Source: Hanleya hanleyi
Lineage: Eukaryota; Mollusca; Polyplacophora; Lepidopleurida; Hanleyidae
Direction of reading: 5' to 3'
DNA: 64,000 nucleotides
Assembly (NCBI GenBank): GCA_036873755.1
Contig: JAVTVY010033874.1
Coordinates: forward strand, 89,841 to 153,840
Shown: piece by piece, positions 55,506-64,000 of the stretch
Position numbering within the stretch: the first letter of the stretch is position 1
Layout: the number at the start of each line of letters is the position of its first letter
Made by a program: the position numbers and the translations under genes
Notes under the pieces: generated by a model
Databases searched by the model: none
Told to the model about the DNA's origin: nothing
Seen by the model: the letters and a program-made list of their open reading frames with translations, nothing else

Positions 55506-58090
55506 TTTATATATGAAGGGAAATCCCTTCAGAAAATGACCCTAAAATGTCGAAAGAGCACATTCGACCGTTTTCAAACTTGAATAAATCCAGTTTAGAG
55601 CAATTGACAATCACCATTTCGCATGATATGAAACTTCAGCATTTCTACAGCACATAACAATAACTTTCATCCGTTTCCCTTTTAAACGAAAATCATGTTC
55701 ACTACCGTCACGTCCGAGGGAGTTATTCTCGGGTAACCATCACACATTCTTTGAGAAACTTCGAGTGGAGGCGCTTGGTGGAATAGCCCTGTTTCATAAG
55801 TTTCTGCAACAATGTTTTGTGACGTTGATTAAAATCGTCACATTTAACACAGGATCTAGCAAATGCTACTAGGCGAGATATGTATACGCCTTATGCAGGT
55901 CCCACTGGAATATTACTGTCCAGGAAGGGATAGTTTACGATGTCGAAATTGTAATCATCTCTTTTGTCATAAAGTCGACGAGAGAGAATGAGACTAATGC
56001 CTCGATCTTTAAGGTTGACCTCATATGAGGGCCATTTTGAACTTGACCATCATATCTTAAACTTAGGGAAATGCAAATAGATTCAAAACTGACGCAAGGT
56101 ATTGGGCTATGAAAAGAGGTCCATCGGTTTTGATAAATTTGAACAATTAGCTAAGAATAATTCATTGAAGTATAGGAGTAACATAAAAAACCTGATTTTC
56201 AGATGACACCACATGACCGCCATATTGAATTTGACCATCATATCTTAATCTTAGGGAAATGCATTGGTCATTGACTAATATAGATGCATCGATTTTGAAA
56301 AAAATTGAACAATAAGCTGAGACTAATGCCTCGATCTTTCAGGTTGACCGCATATGAGCGCCATTTTGAATTTAACCGTCATATTTTAACCTGAAACTAT
56401 GGAAATAGATTCAACATGAGAGTAAAGTGATATGCCAAGATGTGAAACTGCTCGGTTTAAGAGAAGCAGGTTGAGGTAAAAGTTATCCCTTGAGTGTTAC
56501 TAACAACATGAAAAAGACAAGGGCTTGTTTTCTTCTGTTGAAATGTCAAAAATCGCCGAAACCATATAAATTTGACCTAGCCTCAACCCCTATTCCATCA
56601 ATATTCCACTGGCAAGCAAGCAGATGTCGAAAAGACATGCAATGAGCTCCATGAAAAACAGGGACTTTCGATTATCGGCTCATGGTCTACATTTCCAACG
56701 CTTTCATTTCACCTTTTTTCTGTTGAAACCATACTCAATAATAGCGGTTTCACCTGAAATAATCTCCTGGAATCAATTGGCTAAAAATGCAAGGTACATG
56801 TATCATACACAGCTTTAGATTAACCTATCCTCTAATTGGGAATATGCCAGCCTCGTTAATGACAATTTTACCTATAAATAAATATTTCATATTTCATACG
56901 ATAACAATCGTAAATTTCAGATGGTCCCGGATAAAAAAAAATGTATTCCTAAATATCTAGCACACTAGTATTTTTGCAGTATATTTAGGCCTTAGGAGTA
57001 ACTGTTATGATTGTATGATGATTTTGATACCCAGTAGCTCAAAAATCTAAATTTCAAGAGATACCCTGACATGGATATAACCCACATTTCTTTCAGAAAT
57101 CTTCAAACTAGAGCACTCAAATTTTTGAAAATATATCACTATGCCATCGTTGGACATCTCATGAAGTTAATACACTTTGACTCAGTAATATAGCCTATAA
57201 AAAACTTGAAAAAGAAAATTGAAAAAGTGAGGAAATTTGATTTCCAGGCGACATTTGGAGATCATCCCTAAGTGACGTCACCCCATTAACATTAAATCGA
57301 ATATTTTGAATTCAATATATTCACTGATCAATGATGATTATATTTGTGCCTCATAATAGATATCAAAGTACACAACGAGGAACTTATTGTTATGTGCATA
57401 ACCTCCCCCTATCTTCTGTAGAACCAAGGTTTTATCAAGGATACTTCTGTTATAGACAATAACAAGTTTCCAGTAGCAAGTTGGCGGGGTTGTGCATGTG
57501 TAAAGTGTTACAGGGTATCTACAGAATATATTTATACCCAACAACCTTTTACAGCAGGACTATTGAGTTTTAGCCCTCTGCCCCCGGGTATCTTCTTTCT
57601 TGTCTCTTGAATGTACAAAGACGGATTAAGCACATGTTAGGCAGATATAATTGAAAAATAGCCCTTTTCAGTTTAGTGCACAAATATATACCGAGCCATG
57701 AAAGGGACATAACAAGAAAAAAAAATTCAATGCTCAAAACAGAAAAGAAAAATGTCAGTAAAACGAAAAAATAACCTTTGACCACAAATTATTATGTGAT
57801 AGGAAGATGGTAAAAGAAAAGTTATTCAAGCCGAGGGACGGAAAGAAAAATAATGAAAACCTGAGCAGTTCATATCCCCCTGACCGTCGATAACGTAGAC
57901 TGTATGGCAGCATGGAATGTTTATAAAATGTTGTACATAAAATTGTACATTGAATGATAGGAAATTTTGTTTGATTATTGGGTTATTATAACATTTGTTA
58001 TATTATCTGAGAATTGAAAAGAAATTATTTGACAGTTTACATCTGTTTTAATGAAGAAATGTAGTTCGGAAATACGAGATAGTTCAGTTC
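55506..58090. other. Gene-free stretch with a short diverged tandem repeat
   Basis: Between about 55990 and 56400 a motif with GCCATNTTGAATTTGACC then ATCATATCTTAA recurs near 56031, 56219 and 56361. No gene was found; the remaining sequence shows only short unconserved open frames. Confidence 0.45.
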
Positions 58091-59690
58091 TGAAATGTAA
58101 AAAGGGGGAATATGATGAATCGCCATGTGTGTGCTCTTATTTCGAATGTCAGTTGATGAAATCGTTCTTCAGTTATTGCAGTCACAAGCTTAGAATCGCT
58201 GAATCTGGAGTCAAGGCCATGGTGGCCATATTTGATTATGCAGATGGGTGAAAAACAATCGCATCTGTCCTCTCTCTCATACCAGGACACTGGACAAGTT
58301 TGATCTCAGTCAGTAAAATCGTTCTTGGGTTATGCCAATGACAAGCTTTTTTACCATGGATGCCAAAAACAATCTCAGTCATCATCTCACTCACATTGAA
58401 GCACAGTCCAAGATTGAAGTTATTCAGACAAATCGCTTTTAGTTACTGCAGTGACAAGCTTATTTAGCATAGTAGCCATATTGGATTTTGAAGGTTGCCG
58501 AAAACCAATCCTAGCCATCACCTCACTCATATCAAACCCCAGTCCAAGCTTCATGCTATTCGGACAAATAGTCTTTGAGTTAGTGAAGCCACAAGCTTAT
58601 GTAGCATGGTTGAATAGGGTTCAAGGCCATGACGGCCATAATGGATTATGCAGGTTGCCGAAAAACAATCCAAGCCATCCTCTCCCTCATACCAACCCAC
58701 CGTCCAAGGTTGATGTCAATCGGAAAATCATTGAGTTATTTCAGTCACAAGCATGAACAGGGGTCAAGACCACTGTGACCGAATTAAATTATTCAGGTTG
58801 CCGAAAATACAGTCATGCTCTCCCTCATACCAACACACTGTCCGAGTTTGATGTGAATCGGACAAATCGATTTTTAGTTATTGCATTCACAAGCTTCAAG
58901 TGTACATTGTAGCATGGCCTATATATAGGGGTCAAGGCAATGGCGGCCATATTAGATTGCTCAGGTTGCAGGAAAACAATCCCAGCCATTCGCTCATGCA
59001 TAGTAACCCACTATCCAAGTTTGATGTAAGCCCAACACATCGTTTTTGTGTTGTTGCACTCACAAGCTTGGGTAGCATGTCTGAATATGGCTTAAGACGT
59101 TGCTAGCCCCGACTTCTATATTAGATTATGCAGATTGTCGCAAAACAATCCCAGTCATCCTCTTCCTCCTACCAACCCACTGTCCAAGTTTTGAGTTACT
59201 GCAGTCACAAGCTTATGTAGCATGACTGAATAGAGGTCAAGGCCACGTTGGATATATTGGATTACACAGGTTACTGAATCCCAGCCATCATGTCACTCGG
59301 TCCAACACACTGTCCATGTTTGATGTCAATCGAACGAATCATTTTTGAGTAACTGCAGTCACAAGCTTATGTAGCATGGCTGAATATAGGTCAAGGTCAC
59401 AGTGGCCATATTGGATTATGCAGGTTATTGAAAAACAATCCCAGCCATCCTGTCACTCTTACCAACACACTGTCCAAGTTTGATGTCAATCGAACAAATC
59501 ATTTTTAGTAACTGCAGTCACAAGCTTATGTAGCATGGCTGAAAAGAGGTCAAGGCCACGGTGGCCATATTGGATTACGCAGGTTAACAAAAAACAATCC
59601 CAGTAATCCTGTCACTCTTACCAACACACTATCCAAGTTTGATGTCAATCGAACAAATCATTTTTAAGTAACTACAGTCAAAAGCTTATG
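58091..59690. repeat. Diverged tandem array, about ten units
   Basis: CACAAGCTT-type markers recur near 58185, 58340, 58453, 58591, 58747, 58888, 59061, 59204, 59360, 59519 and 59679. They are linked to GGCCATATTGGATTATGCAG and TGTCCAAGTTTGATGTCAAT. Spacing is 110-173 bp. It is probably the repeat core of a nonautonomous element. Open frames here follow the repeat. Confidence 0.75.
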
Positions 59691-60009
59691 TAGCATGAAC
59701 TTTTTTTCAATCTCAAAATTATTTTTTCACCATGTCCCTTTCAGTTGATTAAGACGTCATCACAACTTGATAAGTCGTGGGCACAAGTTGACGTCCCCCC
59801 CGAGTTTTTTTGCGGGGGAGGGGGGGAGGGGGCAGTGCCCCGGTCAGATATATGGTTAAGGGTTTGTTTTCCTTTCGTCGAAAATGATCCAGTTTGCTGA
59901 TTTGCTTTTGTGGGCAGTCAGGTGAACATCGCAGCACTGATTGGTCGGTCTGGTTCGCCACAACTTTTCCTGTCGATGTTGTTTATGTATATATTCCTCC
60001 CCCACCCTC
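59691..60009. other. Inserted stretch between two array parts
   Basis: It separates the array from a second copy. It contains a G/C hairpin near 59793-59830 (CCCCCCC against GCGGGGGAGG) and no gene. Confidence 0.4.
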
Positions 60010-60435
60010 CTCAAGCTTATTTAGCATAGTAGCCATATTGCATTTTGAAGGTTGCCGAAAACCAATCCTAGCCATCAGCTCACTCATATCAAACTCCAGT
60101 CCAAGCTTCATGTAATTCGGACAAATAGTCTTTGAGTTAGTGAAGCCACAAGCTTATGTAGCATGATTGAATAGGGTTCACGGCCATGACGGCCATAATG
60201 GATTATGCAGATTGCCGAAAAACAATCCAAGCCATCCTCTCCCTCACACCAACCCACCGTCCAAGGTTGATGTCAATCGGAAAATCATTGAGTTATTTCA
60301 GTCACAAGCTTAGGTAGCATGGCTGAACAGGGGGCAAGACCACTGTCACCAAATTAAATTATTCAGGTTGTCGAAAAAAAAAACAGACATGCTCTTCCTC
60401 ATACCAACGCACTGTCCAAGTTTGATGTGAATCGG
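60010..60435. repeat. Second copy of the array start
   Basis: It matches 58453-58880 almost base for base (for example AATAGTCTTTGAGTTAGTG), so it is a recent duplication of about 425 bp. Confidence 0.85.
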
Positions 60436-60666
60436 GACTCATAGACACATAATTTTTCATATGTTTGATGAAACCCTTTATTATGAAATAGATTATAGGC
60501 GTGTCTGTAACGTCAGGGTATTCCCGTTGTTGTTGGTAACGGCAACCGGAACAATCACCGCATGGTTTTGAAATGACATCTTCGCTGTTGACACGCCTGT
60601 TCAGTGTTTTTTAAATTCAAGTACATTACAGCGACAGGTAATAATCTTCCTTTTATTGGCGTGAAA
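60436..60666. other. Leader of the SGNH ORF
   Basis: Unassigned; no feature is clear apart from a short AT-rich start. Confidence 0.3.
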
Positions 60667-61201
60667 ATGGTAGCACATGTGCTCGTTCTTGGTCACTCAT
60701 TTATTCGACGCCTAGATAGTTTTATAACTAATGATGCGTCCTGGGAGAACTTCGGCCTTGACGGCATGAAATCCAAGTCGCCTTTCACGGCGTGGCTTGT
60801 CTGGGGGAACGCTAAGACCGGGACCTAAATCTGTTCAAAAGGAATTGTCTGTCCTTCCATCATATAGTCCTAACGCAGTTTTTCTACAGATTGGAGAAAA
60901 CGATTTATCACATGAAAACTGTAATCCTAATTCCCTAGCTGTAGACTTAATTTCTTTCAGTAATTTTCTCACAGAATCTTTCAATGTGCGTCTTGTCATC
61001 ATTGGACAACTACTTCCACGGTATACATGTAATCTGGGTCAGTTGTATAACAGCAAGGTCATTGAGGTGAACAATTCTCTCCGGTCCATGCCCCGTAGTA
61101 CAGATCCAGTTACTTTATGGCAGCACCGAGGTTTTTGGCTGGACACACCAAGTAGTGTGTGGGCAGCCATCGGTCACCATAAACGAAAAAACAAATTTTA
61201 G
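60667..61201 (+). pseudogene. SGNH-hydrolase-like ORF, frameshifted
   Basis: It starts MVAHVLVLGHSFIRRL, where GHSFIRR matches block I of SGNH hydrolases with the nucleophile Ser. After one or more frameshifts between about 60775 and 60830 a second frame carries FLQIGENDLS, which is block III with Gly and Asn. The C-terminal Asp-Gly-Val-His block is not readable; the frame ends WAAIGHHKRKNKF. SGNH-like ORFs are recalled from Ngaro/DIRS-type and some LINE elements, which fits the DIRS-type gag and pol downstream. It may be the 3' part of a preceding copy. Confidence 0.65.
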
Positions 61202-62035
61202 GTAGACCCCCCCACTTCTTCTTGTTTATTATTCAGTACTCACTATTCACTGATTGACTGCTCACACCCCCAACACACACACACCAGACACACACACATT
61301 GCTTGGCTGATTGGGGTAATTTTGAGTAATTTTGTAATATCTTGAGTACTTTATAAATAATTGCATTATAATTTCCTGTAGTTCAGAAACACATTCCATG
61401 ATAAGTTTGTTAGTAGTCATCGAATCGTTAATTTTTGTTCAAGTAATTTGAAATTGGGCTTCTGGGTTCCATAAGATTTTAACATAATACATTTGTAGTC
61501 CAAGCCCTTGTAAGCAGGCTGGGTCCTAGATATTTCCAATTTCTGGCTAGAAATTGTAATCATGTTCCTATAGTCACGAGGCTATGGTCTTAATAGAGCT
61601 GGCCCGTATTGCCCTCGAATATTGATCAGTCATTATAATAGATTTCATCGCCTTCTGAATGTAGTCCTGCCCTTATATTATTTCATCAACCTTTTGTTCC
61701 ATTAAATTTGACACCCTAGTACACGAGGGTGAGAAAATGGAAATCTTAATACCGTGTATCTGGTTCAATCCCGGGGAAGGTTGACACGTTGACTTTTTGC
61801 ACTTTACACGGCTGTGGTTTGTCACTGTATAGGGGAAAATTTGTGCTTCACGATTAAAACAGCACGTGAGCCCGAAAACAACTTTCTCTAGAATACATGT
61901 ACATGTGCGATTTCAAACCAAGGGAGTGACTTCATAAGTTACACAGTTTGTTATAAATGAGCTAAATTTCACTCTTCTCAATTCAAATTTAGGGGAATGA
62001 TTTGTGAGAGTTTGCTCTCTTTAAAAATAATTATT
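61202..62035. other. Gene-free stretch upstream of the DIRS-type leader
   Basis: Contains a short CA/ACAC run near 61270-61300. No gene or repeat was recognised otherwise. Confidence 0.4.
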
Positions 62036-62400
62036 TTGGGAAGGTTAGACCCTTCTGCCGCGGCCTATTTAAAGTGACAGCGATTACAGGGGAGGTTGAC
62101 CCCATTTTCCACCATGGGGAGGTTGACCCCATTTGCCACTGTTTTCATACATGGCTGTATGTAATTACAGGAGAGGTTGACCCCATTTACCACTATGGGG
62201 AGGTTGACCCCATTTGCCACTGTGTTTGAACATGGCTATATGTAATTACTGGGGTGGTGGACCCCTTTTACCATTGTACATGGCCAGGGGAGGTTGACCC
62301 CATCCGCCATTGTAAATTGTACATGGTTAAAAGTAAATTCCAGGGGAGGTTGACCCCATTTATCACTGTAGCTGATAACTAACTATAACACCATGGTAGG
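62036..62400 (+). repeat. GGGGAGGTTGACCCC repeat leader of the DIRS-type element
   Basis: The motif GGGGAGGTTGACCCCATT or a close form occurs about seven times between 62090 and 62365. Some copies alternate with an ATGGCTGTATGTAATTAC spacer to make a compound unit of about 80 bp. It lies about 110 bases upstream of gag and is probably the 5' control region or terminal repeat of the element. Confidence 0.7.
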
Positions 62401-62511
62401 TTGGTTGTTTTGTTTCTGTCTCTTTCTGAAAATGGTTAAACTCCCAAATTAGGGAATGGAATATACAGGGAATGGGTTGTCGGCTCTTTTCCTTTCCATT
62501 TCATAGACATC

Positions 62512-63570
62512 ATGCCATACCCAAAGAGGAAAGCCATGCCCTCAGCAAAACGGAGAGAGACATCCGAGGTTGGACCACCGAAGAAGGGATCCCGCATGAC
62601 TCCAGCCAAGCGGAGGAAGACATCCCAGGATGCTCCATCATGTAGTTGTCCTACTGTCTCCCAAATCACCGCCAGTGTCATAGCTGAGCTAAGATCTGCA
62701 GGGCTACTTTCCATGCCTGAAAATGAGTCAGCATCCACTGTCTCAGAGCCTCCTGCCACATCTACCGAGGTTTCTCCTCCTCCAGAGGGTACAGAAAGAG
62801 AAGATGCGGAGTTACCTCCTTTATCGGCCATAGCGCTGGGTACGTCTGCCTCACAGCCTGAAAAGGAACTGGTAAACAGCGTAGAAAGTAATACTATTGA
62901 CCTAGACTCTATTTGTCGTATCTCTCTGGCTTCGTCTTCCCTCCCTCTTGGTTTCAACGTCAATGAGAAAACCAGGGCAAAAATATTCACTAATCAATAT
63001 GTAGATTTTGGTTCCCTTTTGAACCCCCTAGACCAGGAACCCTCCATCAAACTGTCATCAGATGGGTCTAAGGTACATATTACAGCGCATGATAAGTCCA
63101 AAAAGATAACTAATATGTTCCAGTGGGCCCAAGCCTTTGACATCTTCATGGCCCTATATAGTGCAAAATTTCCAGATGTTGTCCCTTCTCTCAAGTATGG
63201 TGGAATTGTCAGACTGATCAACCATACCTTTGGCTTTCAGTCAGCCAAGTTTTATGACGAGAACTTCCGAAAACTACGGGTCCAGGAACTCATAGATTGG
63301 GGTAAAACCCACGATGAGTTGTGGCGCTTAGCCGCTTTACGCCAACAGAAACCCTACCTTTCGGTTTCAAATATTCCTGTCTCTAAGGACTCCTTTCGTG
63401 GCAAAAACACAAAAAAGTCACCTCGATACCCAGTTGGCTATTGCTGGAAATTTTGCAGATTTGGGAAATGTCAGGCCAGTGAGTGTCCCCACAAACATTC
63501 ATGCCCAACGTGTGGTAAGAAACATGCCGCCCACCAGTGCAGCAACACTTCCAACTCCAGTCAGAGTTAA
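62512..63570 (+). CDS. Gag-like protein of a DIRS/Ngaro-type element
   Basis: The 352 residues start MPYPKRKAMPSAKRR. There is a basic N-terminus, a Ser/Thr/Pro/Glu-rich region to about residue 120, then a folded part with FQWAQAFDIFMALYSAKFPD and LRVQELIDWGKTHDELW. A Cys/His cluster near residues 307-341 follows: CWKFCRFGKC, ECPHKHSC, CGKKHAAHQC. This order is usual in gag proteins of tyrosine-recombinase retrotransposons. The frame is intact. Pol overlaps in another frame. Confidence 0.75.
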   Translation: MPYPKRKAMPSAKRRETSEVGPPKKGSRMTPAKRRKTSQDAPSCSCPTVSQITASVIAELRSAGLLSMPENESASTVSEPPATSTEVSPPPEGTEREDAELPPLSAIALGTSASQPEKELVNSVESNTIDLDSICRISLASSSLPLGFNVNEKTRAKIFTNQYVDFGSLLNPLDQEPSIKLSSDGSKVHITAHDKSKKITNMFQWAQAFDIFMALYSAKFPDVVPSLKYGGIVRLINHTFGFQSAKFYDENFRKLRVQELIDWGKTHDELWRLAALRQQKPYLSVSNIPVSKDSFRGKNTKKSPRYPVGYCWKFCRFGKCQASECPHKHSCPTCGKKHAAHQCSNTSNSSQS

Positions 63571-64000
63571 GCGACTCGAGGTGTACTTACGAACCTACCG
63601 TTCACAGTTTGCCAGATTACTTATTGAAGGTTTCACATTTGGTTTTCGTTTAGGAACTAACGGTTGCCTTAAACCGGGTATACCAAAAAATCACCGGTCT
63701 GGCTTGCAAAATGCTGATTTAAAAAATTAGAGAAAGAAATTGATCTAGGCAGAATTGCGGGCCCCTTTTTATTTCCCTTTCAAAACTGGGTTTACTCCCC
63801 TTTAGGTGTAGTGCCCAAAAAAGAGGCGGGCAAATTCAAGATCATCCATGATTTGTCCTATCCTGACCAGGCATCAGTTAACTCCATTATTCCTCGCGAA
63901 TCCTGCACTGTGAGTTATGAATCAATTGAAAATGCCATTGCTCTGTTACAGCACCATGGCCCCAATAGCTTGATGGCTAAAGCTGACATTGAAGACGCAT
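63554..64000 (+). CDS. Pol (RT) start of the DIRS/Ngaro-type element, runs off the window
   Basis: The coding signal begins TPVRVKRLEVYLRTYRSQ, then LLIEGFTFGFRLG, typical of the region before RT in DIRS-like elements. After a one-base-type frameshift in an A run near 63720 it continues KLEKEIDLGRIAGPF, VVPKKEAGKFKIIHDLSYP and LMAKADIEDA. The last piece is the first catalytic Asp block of RT. The rest is outside the window. The overlap with gag in the +1 frame could be natural; the A-run shift could be natural frameshifting or damage. Confidence 0.75.

Noticed and set aside
62436..62990. 184-codon open frame antisense to the DIRS-type gag
   Set aside because: Shadow of the gag frame. The plus strand has the Cys/His cluster and leads into pol.

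Overview
The window looks like nuclear DNA of a marine invertebrate, most likely a bivalve mollusc. It is AT-rich, has introns, has no bacterial-type gene density, and is packed with mobile elements. These include a pearl-like tandem-repeat element with ACGG microsatellites, a tRNA-derived SINE, LINE pieces, a Ty3/Gypsy-type LTR element, a DIRS/Ngaro-type element and many small inverted-repeat elements. The species call is inference; gastropods or other lophotrochozoans are not excluded.

Region 1 (about 0.5-49.7 kb) is a tandem array of four segments. Each ends in one C2H2 zinc-finger gene on the minus strand: A (6.3-9.0 kb), B (23.2-27.1 kb), C (37.2-40.1 kb) and D (46.2-49.2 kb). Approximate segment bounds are A 0.5-10.1, B 10.1-28.6, C 28.6-40.5 and D 40.5-49.7 kb; a partial fifth segment starts at 49.7 kb. 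Every gene has the same two coding exons. A 145-149 codon acidic exon is rich in hydrophobic-K-x-E (SUMO-type) motifs. It ends at a GTGAGT donor and joins in phase 0 to one exon holding an array of near-identical 28-residue fingers. D is the cleanest copy. A has a deleted finger and a 4-base frameshift near its end. B has an in-frame TGA at a finger Cys and a TTAA-flanked insertion in its tail. C has two stop codons at finger Cys positions and a frameshift.

The segments differ by lineage-specific insertions. B carries a 6-kb Ty3/Gypsy-type element (13146-19156) inside a roughly 514-bp tandem repeat. C carries a 1767-bp element with 433-bp terminal inverted repeats and a 9-bp target duplication (29308-31074), a 445-bp MITE and a 1.2-kb inverted-repeat element. 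D carries a 2.2-kb element with about 180-bp internal repeats. B and C share a SINE in the gene intron, which marks them as sister copies.

Region 2 (about 50-55 kb) holds the 3' part of a LINE ORF2. Next to it is a 3.9-kb composite (about 51046-54930) with matching inverted ends and TGACGTCA sites. It has a P2X7-like acidic first exon at the left, a degenerate THAP-domain ORF at the right, and a pearl-like array of about ten 162-173 bp repeats between them.

Region 3 (55-64 kb) has degenerate tandem repeats, a small MITE, and a broken SGNH-hydrolase ORF. It ends in a DIRS/Ngaro-type element with a repeat-rich leader, gag and the start of pol, which runs off the window.

The most novel items are the two composites that each carry inward-facing first exons of unrelated genes. 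Also notable are the multi-SUMO-motif finger genes, whose finger variation sits at DNA-contact positions and whose stop codons recur at finger Cys codons.
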